From Couchioplanes azureus (GTDB lineage: Bacteria; Actinomycetota; Actinomycetes; Mycobacteriales; Micromonosporaceae), in contig NZ_BMQY01000017.1 in NCBI RefSeq assembly GCF_014648355.1, forward strand, positions 1-64,000: a stretch of DNA of 64,000 nt. The letters are read 5' to 3'. The stretch's first letter is position 1, and each line of letters opens with the position of its first letter. The position numbers and the translations under genes were made by a program. This document shows positions 8,531 to 17,146 of this stretch, piece by piece. A model generated the notes under the pieces. That model made no database searches. It had not been told where the DNA came from and saw only the letters and a list, made by a program, of their open reading frames with translations.

Positions 8531-9877
8531 CTATTGCGTGCGCGGGCCGGTAGCTGCCGGGGTCGGGCCGGCGTGCGGGTCGCCGGTCGGCGGGTTCGGC
8601 CGTTCGGCTGCGGTGCCGAGTTGCCGTAGCAGCATGCGGGCAACTGCGTGCACAAGGTCTGGGTCGTGGGTCAGTACGAAGTCGGCCTTGTCGTCGATGT
8701 GGGGCCGGATGCACAGTGCCACTGCACAGTAGGGGCCGACCACGGCCAATACCGTCTCGGCCGCCTCGGACGACTGTGCTGTCTCCCGTCGGGTCGTCGC
8801 GATCCGGATCGGAGGCGGGATAGCGCCCGGCAGCGCAGGCCCGGTCATTCCGACGAACGCCGCCTTCTGCGCTACCGACGCGAGGCGGGACAACCATGCC
8901 TGGCCGGTGGCCGGGTCCGGGTACGAGCCGAGCACCACCGCGTACGGACCGGTGCCGGCGGCCTGACGCCACATGTACTCGATCAAGGCGTCGATCATGG
9001 GCTGATCGGCCCTGCGGCTGTGATGCCGCGCCGCGGCCACACTGAACGGGGTGCCGGCCGGCTGGTGCAGGTCCGGTCGTGGCGGCCGCAGCCGGGCGGA
9101 GTGGTGGACCGGCCGGTCGGCTACCGCGCTGAGCGGGCCGGGCCGGGCGAACAGCCAGCCCTGCCCCCACCGGGCACCCAGGGTCTGCGCGGTCGCCAGG
9201 TCCGCTTCGGTTTCGATGCCTTCGGCGAGCACGACGGTTCCGGTGCGATCGGCGTACGCGGCGGCCATCGCGGTGGTCTCGATGGTGTACTCGGCATGCG
9301 GATTGCGCAGCAAGTGCATGTCGAGCTTGACCACCTCCGGCTCGAGGAGCGGGAGGAACGCCATCGACAGCGGGTCGGCGCCGACGTCGTCGAGGGCGAG
9401 GGCGCCGCCACCGTGGTGCACCAGGGCTGCGATGTGCAGCAGCGAGGCGGGATAGGCCGCGAGAGCCCGCTCGGTCAGCTCCATCACGATGCGAAACGAC
9501 CGCTGCGCGCTGATCTCGGCCAGAAGTTCAGGCGTGACCTCGTGGTTCAGCGCGCCCGGCTCGGCATTGACGAAGACCAGCGGTGGCGTCACGTCCCCCG
9601 CGGCCCGGGCGACGCTCACCGCCTGCGCAAAGCAGAGCTGGTCGACCAGATGCAGCAACCCGGCCCGTTCGGCGGCGGCGAACAGCACATCGGGGTACTC
9701 CACCGGCGATCCGGCAGGTCCTCGGGCCAGCGCCTCGACGCCCACCAGCGACCTGGTCCCCAGGTCGACGATGGGCTGGTACAGCGGATACACGGCCCGC
9801 TCGGCCAGCACCTGTGGGATCAACGCCGCTGCGTCGTCGCGCGCGGACTGGCCTACCTCCCGATTCGTCAGGCTCAT
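8531..9877 (-). CDS. EAL-DICT domain cyclic-di-GMP protein
   Basis: Residues 1-250 form an EAL domain: YPLYQPIVDL, VEALARG, FVNAEPG, VMELTERAL, LDDVGAD (usual DDFG altered to DDVG), VVKLDMHLL, VLAEGIETEADL and GQGWLFARPG. Metal ligands are retained, so phosphodiesterase activity is possible. The C-terminal 180 residues (DALIEYMWRQAAGTGPYAVV, later FVLTHDPDLVHAVARMLLRQ) resemble the DICT sensory domain often linked to EAL or GGDEF domains. There is no membrane segment, so it should act in the cytoplasm. It lies 0.7 kb from a second c-di-GMP gene on the same strand. Confidence 0.85.
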   Translation of the reverse strand: MSLTNREVGQSARDDAAALIPQVLAERAVYPLYQPIVDLGTRSLVGVEALARGPAGSPVEYPDVLFAAAERAGLLHLVDQLCFAQAVSVARAAGDVTPPLVFVNAEPGALNHEVTPELLAEISAQRSFRIVMELTERALAAYPASLLHIAALVHHGGGALALDDVGADPLSMAFLPLLEPEVVKLDMHLLRNPHAEYTIETTAMAAAYADRTGTVVLAEGIETEADLATAQTLGARWGQGWLFARPGPLSAVADRPVHHSARLRPPRPDLHQPAGTPFSVAAARHHSRRADQPMIDALIEYMWRQAAGTGPYAVVLGSYPDPATGQAWLSRLASVAQKAAFVGMTGPALPGAIPPPIRIATTRRETAQSSEAAETVLAVVGPYCAVALCIRPHIDDKADFVLTHDPDLVHAVARMLLRQLGTAAERPNPPTGDPHAGPTPAATGPRTQ

Positions 9878-10584
9878 GCCACTCCAGCCATCGCGCGGGT
9901 CCCCTGCCTCCGCCTTATCGACAGAACTTCGTCATACCTGAGCGATAGTCGCGCCCAACAGGACCTTCGGTCGCCCATGACCGAGGCTTGGATCGCCGCG
10001 AGGATCCGCCTGTCCACGGCCCGGAGGCGGGGTGGTCGTGTTCGGTGGGGAGACTGGTGCGGTGGTCGGTGTTGCCGCAGTGCAGGTGGCAGCCCGACAA
10101 AAGTTGCCGCGCATCCAGACAGCGGCAGACTGCTTTCCAGCTCTTGAGTCTCCCCGCGGAGGCATCCCCGGAGACGCCGGTGGCGATAAATGTCCCGGGG
10201 CGAGAGCGCCATGTGTCGATCGGTCATTTCGGCGGCGCGGATGTCGTTGTCATCAGAATCTGGGTCATGCTGTGACCGGTCCTGATTGAATGTGTCAAGG
10301 CCTGGCAGGACAATTGTCGGCGCTGTCGTCGCATTACCTGCCTGGCGGCGATGACGTCCACCGCGATGCAGGGCGCCGCTTGCCCGCCCAGACCGGTCGC
10401 GCGCCGGCGCAGGTCCGGACGGGCGACCAGCAGAGCGGCCAGGATGGCGAGCCCGGCCGGCCCGGTCACGGTGTTCCTGACGATCTGCGCCGCCTCCCGT
10501 TCAAAGAGTTAAGGGGGCATCGTCCTGCCCACCGGAGGCGGTCCGCCCATCCGAGACGCCAGAGCCGGTATGCCGAGTGTCTGA
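9878..10584. other. Intergenic region between two c-di-GMP genes
   Basis: No convincing gene is seen. One minus-strand frame (10224-10469) has a short hydrophobic stretch (AGLAILAALLVARPDL) and may be a decayed membrane-protein end. I looked for a c-di-GMP riboswitch by eye and did not find a recognisable GEMM core. Confidence 0.35.
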
Positions 10585-12696
10585 TCAGCCCGCCACGGCG
10601 GGCTGTTCAGTTGTGGCCTGCGATACCGCTGCCCCTTCGGGGGGTTCTTGATTCGTCAGGATGGTCGTCAGACCGACGCGAGCGCGTTGTTCCGCTTCCT
10701 CGCAAGCGGCCAGCAACTCCTCTGCAGGGACCGGCCGCGCCAGTCCAAAGCCCTGCGCATGATCGCAACCAAGGTCCCGCAGCACTGCGAGCACCGACAC
10801 GTCCTCGACGCCCTCGGCGACCACCGACAGACGAAGACTGTGCGCGAGCTCCGTGGGATTGCGCAGCAGTGCTGCATCGTCCTGGGTGGCAAGGTCTCGG
10901 ACGAAGAACCTGTCGATCTTCAATCCCGTGGCCGGAAGGTGCCGTAGATGCGCCATCGAACTGAAGCCGGCACCGAAGTCGTCGACGGACACCTGCACAC
11001 CCAGGTCGTGCAGCGATCGCAGAACCTCCACGGCGTGCTGCGATCGCGTCATGATGGCTCCGTCGGTGAATTCGAGGCACAGCAGCTCGGCCGGAAGCTG
11101 ATTTCGCTTGAGCGCCGCCTCCACTGACGTGGCGAAGCCTTCGTCGAACAGGCAACGAGCGGAGACATTCACAGCGACGACCAGTGCCCGCCCCTGTTCG
11201 AGCCATCGCTGCGCCTGCTCGGTGGCCTTGTCGAGGACCATACGGGTCAACGGTGTCTCCAGCTCCGTGCCCTCGGCGAGCGGCAGAAACGCCGCCGGCG
11301 ACAACAGGCCGCGTTGGGGATGCCACCAGCGCAGCAGCGCCTCGGCACCGTCGGCCGCTCCGTCGCTGATCCGGATCTGCGGCTGGTAATGCAAGATCAA
11401 ATTGCCCTGCGGATCCCCAGATTCGATGACCGTACGCAGGTCGTCGAAGAGCAGGTCCCTGTCGTGCGTGCCGGTGTCGGTCTCCGCGTCGTATACCGCC
11501 ACCCCGGAGCCGGTGGTCTTCGCCCGGTACATGGCGGCGTCGGCGCACCGCAGCAGATCGTCGCCATCGACCGGCTCCGTCTCCATCGCGATGCCGATGC
11601 TGCCGCTGATCGCGACTGGTCCGGCCGACAGCAGGAAGTCCTCGCGAAGGGCAGCGGCGATGCGCTCAGCGACCTGTCGTGCCACCTCCAGGTCCGGCAT
11701 CCGCGGCAGCAGGACGGCGAACTCGTCGCCGCCAAGCCGGGCCACCATGTCGTACTCGCGCAGTGCCCCCTGGATGCGGCGTCCTGCCTCGGCGAGCAGG
11801 TCGTCACCGGCCTGGTGGCCGAGGGAGTCGTTGACCGCCTTGAAACCGTTGAGGTCGATCATCATCACGGCCGCGGTAGGGCTCGATCCGGACCCAGCGG
11901 TACGGAGGGTCTCAGCGAGCTTGCGATGAAACTTCATCCGGTTCGGCAGCCCGGTGAGCGAGTCGTGCGAGGCCAGATGTTCGTTGCTGTCGGCTTGCAG
12001 CGCCAAGCGCCGCTGGAAGCTGAGGACCAGCCGCCAGATCACCGCGACCAGCAGGAGACCGACGACAAAGCCGACGGCGATGGCGTACAACATCCGGACC
12101 TGGGCCTGGCGCAGCTCGGCCACGCGCCGCTGCGCCATGTCATGGTATCGATGGGCGACCGTGTCGATGTCGTGCTGCAACGTATAAAAGGCGGGTGCCA
12201 CCTCTGCCCGGTCGAGCCGGGTCGCGTCGGGATCCGCGTTCGCCACCAGGTCCAGCAGCTTCTCTGCGGCCGCGCTATACACCTCGTGTTCCCCCAGCAA
12301 GCGACGCGCATCCTCGCGCGCTTCGGGCGAGTGGCTCAGAGCGGCGCGCTGCAACGCCTCCCGGGCGGTGCTCGAGGCACTCACGTACCGCACCCGGACG
12401 GAGGGCAGCGGCTCCAGCTGATACTGGCGAGTATGCAGTTCGGCGACCGAAATGGCATTGCGTGCCTCGCTGAAGTGGGCATCGAGACCCAGTGCCTCGC
12501 TCTGCGCCACCGTCGTCCGGGTCATCAGCAAGTTGCCGTAGAAGGTGAAGCCACCGAGTCCCAGCAGCACCACGGCGAGGGCGAAGGTCGTGGCGAAGCT
12601 GCCGCGACGGTGGCTCCTCGACGAAAGATCACCTACCGCAGGTCCAGTGGCGTTTCGGCCCACAGGCTCTCCGATCATGATGGCGTCCAGCACCAC
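10585..12696 (-). CDS. Membrane GGDEF-EAL protein with four-helix sensor
   Basis: A protein of about 703 residues with two membrane helices (FALAVVLLGLGGFTFYG near residue 45 and AIAVGFVVGLLLVAVIWRL near 205) flanking an extracytoplasmic helical segment of the four-helix-bundle sensor type. A GGDEF domain follows (ARLGGDEF, with REYD five residues upstream as a likely inhibitory site), then EAL: EALLRWWHP, VNVSARC, LEFTDG, DDFGAGFSS, LKIDRFF, VAEGVE, AQGFGLARP. Both active sites look complete. AAAAGG precedes tandem GTG codons at 12696/12693; ATG 12678 is another option. It is divergent from the binding-protein gene at 12803. Confidence 0.9.
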   Translation of the reverse strand: MVLDAIMIGEPVGRNATGPAVGDLSSRSHRRGSFATTFALAVVLLGLGGFTFYGNLLMTRTTVAQSEALGLDAHFSEARNAISVAELHTRQYQLEPLPSVRVRYVSASSTAREALQRAALSHSPEAREDARRLLGEHEVYSAAAEKLLDLVANADPDATRLDRAEVAPAFYTLQHDIDTVAHRYHDMAQRRVAELRQAQVRMLYAIAVGFVVGLLLVAVIWRLVLSFQRRLALQADSNEHLASHDSLTGLPNRMKFHRKLAETLRTAGSGSSPTAAVMMIDLNGFKAVNDSLGHQAGDDLLAEAGRRIQGALREYDMVARLGGDEFAVLLPRMPDLEVARQVAERIAAALREDFLLSAGPVAISGSIGIAMETEPVDGDDLLRCADAAMYRAKTTGSGVAVYDAETDTGTHDRDLLFDDLRTVIESGDPQGNLILHYQPQIRISDGAADGAEALLRWWHPQRGLLSPAAFLPLAEGTELETPLTRMVLDKATEQAQRWLEQGRALVVAVNVSARCLFDEGFATSVEAALKRNQLPAELLCLEFTDGAIMTRSQHAVEVLRSLHDLGVQVSVDDFGAGFSSMAHLRHLPATGLKIDRFFVRDLATQDDAALLRNPTELAHSLRLSVVAEGVEDVSVLAVLRDLGCDHAQGFGLARPVPAEELLAACEEAEQRARVGLTTILTNQEPPEGAAVSQATTEQPAVAG

Positions 12697-12802
12697 TTAC
12701 CTTTTCGTCCGCATGGCGGCCGAGTTGAGTGTCAGGATCCCTTCAGCCATGGCCCGGCGGCGCCGACGCTTAGGGGGACGTCCACCGCCGGAAGGACCTG
12801 CC

Positions 12803-13951
12803 ATGCTCCGCGCCCCGTCAGCCCACCTCGTCGCCATCGGAGCGGCCGTGGTCACCCTGGCCGTCGGCGGATGCGCGGCGCCGGACCAGCCGGCCGCCGC
12901 CGAGCCCATCCGCATCGGCGCATTGCTGCCGCTCTCCGGGGGCAACGCTCCGTCCGGGCAGGCCGATGTGGCGGCGGCCCGCCTCGCCGTGGACGAGGTG
13001 AACGCCGCCGGCGGGCTGCTGGGCCGGCCGGTAGAGCTGGTCGTCAAGGACGACGCGTGCGACCCGGCCACCGCCGTCATCGCAGCAAACGAGCTGGTCG
13101 CCGCAGACGTGGTCGCCTCGGTCGGAGGTTTCTGCAGCAATGCCACCATCCCCACGCTCAAGATCTTCCACACTGCCGGCATACCGGCGGTCGTGCCGCT
13201 GGCCAACTCGACCGACCTGCTCGCCCCGGGGTACAACTCCGCCTTTCTCATCTCGGGTACCACCCGGGACGAGGCCAAGATGGCGCACGCTTGGATGCGT
13301 GAACTTCACACCGCACGGCTCGCCGTCGTCGACGACGGAACCAGCTACTCGGTGAGCCTGGCGCAGTCGACGGCCGCAGCGGATAGCGGCATCGTGGTTG
13401 CTCTGCAGAGCCGTCTCAGCCAGGACGCCGACGACTACACCGACCTGGCGCGGCGCGTCATCGACGGGCGAGCTGACATGGTGTACTTCACCGGCTACTA
13501 CGTCGAAGCCGGCCGGTTGATCAAAGACCTGCGCAAGGCCGGCTACACCGGCAAGATCATGCTGGCCGACGGTTGCATCGACGCTGAGATCTTCAAGCAC
13601 ACTCCCAAGGCCGACGCCGAGGGCGTGTACGGCACTTCGTTCCCCATGCCGCAATTCCAGCCGGGCATCGAAGACTGGACCGCGCGCTACCGCACCGCGA
13701 ACGGCGTCGAACCCTTGCCCAGCACTCTCGAGACCTATGACGCGACCAAGTTGACCCTCGACGCCGTGCGCCGCGCCGGGACCATCGAGCGCCAAGCCGT
13801 ACGTGACGCCATCGCGTCCACCGACAGCACCCTGACCACCGGTCGGGTGCGGTTCACCGCCAACGGCGCCCGAGAGAATCCCACCTTCCTGCGCGTCCAA
13901 GTCCGCGACGGCGTGTTCACCCTGCTTCCGCAGACGGCGACCAAGTCCTGA
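12803..13951 (+). CDS. Branched-chain amino-acid-type ABC solute-binding lipoprotein
   Basis: The 382-residue precursor has a signal peptide ending in the lipobox LAVGGC, then a type I periplasmic-binding fold of the LivJ/Leu-Ile-Val class: IRIGALLPLSGGNAPSGQ, ARLAVDEVNAAGGLLGRPVE, DDACDPATAVIAANELVA and a C-terminal TYDATKLTLDAVRRAG. The mature protein would be anchored outside the membrane and bind an amino acid, amide or aromatic acid; the ligand cannot be read. GGAAGGA precedes the ATG. No permease or ATPase gene is adjacent, so it serves a distant transporter or acts as a sensor. Confidence 0.85.
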   Translation: MLRAPSAHLVAIGAAVVTLAVGGCAAPDQPAAAEPIRIGALLPLSGGNAPSGQADVAAARLAVDEVNAAGGLLGRPVELVVKDDACDPATAVIAANELVAADVVASVGGFCSNATIPTLKIFHTAGIPAVVPLANSTDLLAPGYNSAFLISGTTRDEAKMAHAWMRELHTARLAVVDDGTSYSVSLAQSTAAADSGIVVALQSRLSQDADDYTDLARRVIDGRADMVYFTGYYVEAGRLIKDLRKAGYTGKIMLADGCIDAEIFKHTPKADAEGVYGTSFPMPQFQPGIEDWTARYRTANGVEPLPSTLETYDATKLTLDAVRRAGTIERQAVRDAIASTDSTLTTGRVRFTANGARENPTFLRVQVRDGVFTLLPQTATKS

Positions 13952-14089
13952 CGCCAACCATCGCTCCCAGTAATCTGGTCCTGCTCCCGCCTCCCAAACA
14001 GAACAGCGGCGGGCAAGATACCGATGGCCTTGCCACACGAACGCCCGCCGACGGCCTACCTGTGCCCATGCCGGCCCCGGGTCGAGCCG

Positions 14090-14431
14090 TCCGGCGGCCC
14101 CGGCACGACCGGGACCGCGCTGGTCGAAGGCGATGACGGGGTGGCCGCGAGCGACCAGGGTGCCCCACACCAGGTTCCACTCCAGCAGCGAGGCCCCGTG
14201 TCCGTGGGCGAGCACCACTGGCGGGCTGTCCCCGCTCACGACCGCGCGCAGCACCGTCCCGTCGGGACGTGGGACGAGCACCTCCTCGCCTTGCGGCTAC
14301 CGGGCGAGCCGGTCGTACGGCAAGGGGTCCGGGTTGCGTTCGATCCTGGCGACCGCCGCCCGTGCCGCCCCGATGATCGCGGCACCGAGCAGCGCGATGG
14401 CCGTGCCGCCGACGATCCAGGCGCGGTGCAT
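14090..14431 (-). pseudogene. Broken alpha/beta-hydrolase gene behind the P450
   Basis: From ATG 14431, three bases after the P450 stop, the frame reads a membrane or signal helix (IVGGTAIALLGAAIIGAAR) and then RIERNPDPLPYDRLAR followed by an in-frame TAG. Past the stop the same frame continues PQGEEVLVPRPDGTVLRAVV, VVLAHGHGASLLEWNLVWGT and FDQRGPGRAG, a classical hydrolase N-terminal half with oxyanion segment. Homology is lost after FDQRG, probably by a further frameshift, and the catalytic Ser/His part is absent. The lower boundary is approximate. Confidence 0.65.
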
Positions 14432-14433
14432 GC

Positions 14434-15639
14434 TCAACACCCCCTGAACCGGAGCGGCAGGCTCTCGGGCCCATGGATGGCGGTAGGCGGACGCCAGGTC
14501 ACGGGGCCGGCTATCGACGGCGGCGCCAGTTGGCTGCTGAGCGCGATCAGTGACTCGGCCATCTCGACGCGGGCGGTCGGTGCGCCGATGCAGTAGTGCG
14601 GTCCACCGCCGAAGGTCAGGTGCGGCACCTGCCGGTGGATCGTGATGTCGAAACGGTCGCCGTCGTCGAGGGCGCGCGGGTCCCGGCTGGTGGCGTGCGT
14701 GCCGAGCAGCAGGAGGGTGCCCGCTGGGACGTGGACACCGTGCAGGTCGAGGTCCTCGACCGGGAACCGGAAGATCGTCGGTACCGCCGGCGCCCACCGC
14801 ATGACCTCCTCCACGGCCTGTGGCGCGAGTTCCGGGCGCTTCGCGAGCAGCCGCCACTGGTCGGGGTGCTCGCTGAACGTCGCCAGCGCCTGACCGAGCT
14901 GGTTACGGGTCGTGTCGTGCGCGGCGAACACGAGGGTCAGGGCGAGGTTGCGCAGTTCTTCGGTGCTCAGCCGGTCCCCGCTCTCCTCGGCGGCGATGAG
15001 CGCCGACAGGAGGTCGTCCCGCGGCTCGGCGCGGCGCTGCTCGATCAGCGAGTCGACGTACACACGCAGCCCCACGACGGCCTCCTCCACCCGCGTACGC
15101 AGCTGCGGCAGGGTGAAGCTGTAGACCAGTCCGACATCGGTCGACCAGCGGCGGAACAACTCGTAATCGCTCGGTGGGACGCCGAGCAGCGCGCACATCA
15201 CCCGCACCGGCATCGGGTCGGCGAAGTCCGCCATGAACTCGCACTCGCCCCGCTCGGCGATCGTCGCGGTCAGACTCGTCGCGGTGTCATGCATGAACGG
15301 CCGCAGACCCTCGATCATCCGTGGCGAGAACGCCTTGCTGACCAGTCGCCGCAGGCGTAGATGGTCGGCGCCGCGCTGGTGCAGGATCATCGGCACGAAC
15401 CAGTCGTACAGCGGTCCGTCGGAAATGCCCATCAGCTCCAGGTACCGCTCGCCGCTCTGCGCCAGCCGCGGGTCGCGGAGCAGTTGGTGCATCTCGGCGT
15501 GGCGCAGCACGATGAGTCCCATCGGCGTCATCGCACACCAGTTCGCCTCGCGTGCGGCGGCGACCGCCGGAGAGTCGAACCGAAAGTCCGGCGCGGTGAT
15601 GTCGAGGAACGGAAGGTCCACGGCGGGGATCGTCATCAT
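14434..15639 (-). CDS. Cytochrome P450 (bacterial class I type)
   Basis: The 401-residue protein shows the full P450 signature: I-helix LVFAAHDTTRNQLG with the acid/alcohol Asp-Thr pair, the ExxR motif in VEEVMRW, and the haem loop FGGGPHYCIGAPTAR with Cys at about residue 350. Soluble, no membrane anchor; it would need a separate ferredoxin and reductase, which are not encoded nearby. The start is placed at ATG 15639, five bases after AGGAG; the GTG at 15645 overlaps that ribosome site. It was the first gene of a two-gene operon with a now broken hydrolase. No biosynthetic core gene is close, so the substrate is unknown. Confidence 0.92.
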   Translation of the reverse strand: MMTIPAVDLPFLDITAPDFRFDSPAVAAAREANWCAMTPMGLIVLRHAEMHQLLRDPRLAQSGERYLELMGISDGPLYDWFVPMILHQRGADHLRLRRLVSKAFSPRMIEGLRPFMHDTATSLTATIAERGECEFMADFADPMPVRVMCALLGVPPSDYELFRRWSTDVGLVYSFTLPQLRTRVEEAVVGLRVYVDSLIEQRRAEPRDDLLSALIAAEESGDRLSTEELRNLALTLVFAAHDTTRNQLGQALATFSEHPDQWRLLAKRPELAPQAVEEVMRWAPAVPTIFRFPVEDLDLHGVHVPAGTLLLLGTHATSRDPRALDDGDRFDITIHRQVPHLTFGGGPHYCIGAPTARVEMAESLIALSSQLAPPSIAGPVTWRPPTAIHGPESLPLRFRGC

Positions 15640-15645
15640 CGTCAC

Positions 15646-16185
15646 TCCTGATCCAATGATCTAGGTACATGAATCGATGCCGGGGGTCACGGTAGCCGCA
15701 CGGCCCCCCTGCGCGACACCCTTTGTAATAAATGTCCCGATGTGCCACCGTGGTCATGTCGCGTGGCGCGTCAGCCTCGGCAGAACCGACACGTGCGCGT
15801 GAAGCGGCAGGGGTCAACGGCCCAGGACAGACCACCTGGCCGACATCGGCCATCCCACGTACCGCTGGACCATTGGCTCCGCCGGCACGTTCCGTACCGG
15901 ATCTCCCCCGGCTGGCAGCGGGAAGGCAATGTCCTCAGCAACGCACTCAACTCGGCAGAAGCGGATAACTCGTCGCGGCTGCGACGGTGAGCTTCCGGGG
16001 CTACCACCAGTAAGCCGAGATTGCCGTCCCGAGAGCGAAAACGGCCGACGGGCACGGCTGAGCCGGCGCACCTGCATGAGCACAGTCCGGGCGGAGCGGG
16101 AGCCGGCGACGAGGTTGCTGTCTGTCGTGCCAGGTGCCGCCGTTGATGAGACAGTGCTGGGTGCGTTCTCTTACGAGGTGGCTAC
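15646..16185. other. No gene recognised
   Basis: The upstream region of the P450 and the following 500 bases contain only frames without family resemblance or ribosome sites. Nothing else seen. Confidence 0.35.
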
Positions 16186-16365
16186 ATGCTGGTCAAGGCG
16201 GCCGCGTTGGCGCGGCAGGCGGTGCTGCAGGCCGGGTTTCCGGCAGAGGGACTGCGGCCGTTGCGGGTGGACAGCAATGCGGTGTTTCTCCTGCCGCGGC
16301 TGCGAGTGGTGGTGCGGGTACGGGTGACCAGCTCAGCGGGAACGGCAGTTCAGGCACGCGGATCT
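16186..16365 (+). pseudogene. N-terminal fragment of a phosphotransferase-family gene
   Basis: A frame of about 50 meaningful residues (AALARQAVLQAGFPAEGLRP then LRVDSNAVFLLPRLRVVVRV) resembles the beginning of actinomycete aminoglycoside-phosphotransferase-fold proteins. It breaks off where the nucleotide-binding part should continue. The broken HAD gene follows on the opposite strand. Probably a deletion remnant. Confidence 0.35.
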
Positions 16366-16377
16366 CCATGCCGACCG

Positions 16378-17000
16378 TTATAGCGGCCCGGCGCTGCCCA
16401 CCAGGGGCGGCAGGTCGGCCGGATCGTCCACCGTGTACTCACAGACCGCGTCATCGGGGTCGACCCGGTACCGCGCCGCGCCCGGGACCAGCGCGTTCGT
16501 GACGAGCACTTCTCAGGGTGGACGGCGAGGCGCCGCGCCACCGGCGCATGGAGCCGCGGATCGGGCTTGCGGCATCGCTCCTGCCAGGAGAAGACGAGCG
16601 GGACGAACGCGGTGGGGCTCCAGCACTCCGCCAGCTCGGCACCGCAGTCGCTCAGCAGGCCGATCCGGAACCCCCGCCGCCGGAGTTCCGCCAGGACGCC
16701 GAGCGCCTGGTGCCGCGGCTTGCGGAGGCGGGCATGACCGCTCCGGTGATGCGCGAGCGCGACGGGGAGCTGGGCGGATGACGGGTTCGCTCCGCAGGAA
16801 AGCGCCACCGCCCTCAGCGTGCTCTCCGTCCCGCCGTGGACCTCGATGGTGCGCTCGCCGAAGCTCCAGGCCAGCGCCTCCCAGAACCGTGGCCGGCAGA
16901 CGCCGAGCAGCTCGCCGGTGCGGTGCGCGAGGGGCTCGCGATACTCCTCAGCGCCGGGGTCGGTCAGCGTGCCGAAGTAGCCGAAGATCACCGCGCGCAT
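16378..17000 (-). pseudogene. HAD-superfamily hydrolase gene, nucleophile lost and frameshifted
   Basis: The frame starts MRAVIFGYFGTLTDPG, motif I of haloacid-dehalogenase hydrolases (normally DxFGT) but with Gly in place of the nucleophilic Asp. Motif II (GFRIGLLSDCG) and motif III (FSWQERCRKPDPRLH) follow, then VHPEKC, where the expected acidic loop should come. Here the frame turns into Arg-rich sequence while another frame continues LVPGAARYRVDPDD, EYTVDDPADLPPLVGS and a stop at 16378. A frameshift is therefore likely, and the enzyme would be inactive. Confidence 0.6.
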
Positions 17001-17146
17001 GGCCCACACACGGACGCGCCGGAGACCCCCCGTGGTGCGAGGGCCTCCGGCGAGGCGGTTCCGTGCGGTGGATCAGGATCCGCGAAGGATCAGGTTGCCG
17101 TTGTCCGCGGCGCCGCTCTGCGAGCCGCTTGTTTCGCTGGCGGGTT

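Noticed and set aside
8451..8732. Plus-strand ORF beginning MADAAYGHTYAASAVAIL
   Set aside because: It has a plausible start, but most of it is antisense to the EAL-DICT gene and the first 27 codons match nothing I recognise.
9878..10584. Possible c-di-GMP riboswitch between EAL genes
   Set aside because: No GEMM-type core or tetraloop-receptor pair could be recognised by eye.
14434..15639. P450 as a sign of a secondary-metabolite cluster
   Set aside because: No polyketide, peptide, terpene or RiPP core gene is within reach, and neighbouring genes are unrelated or broken.
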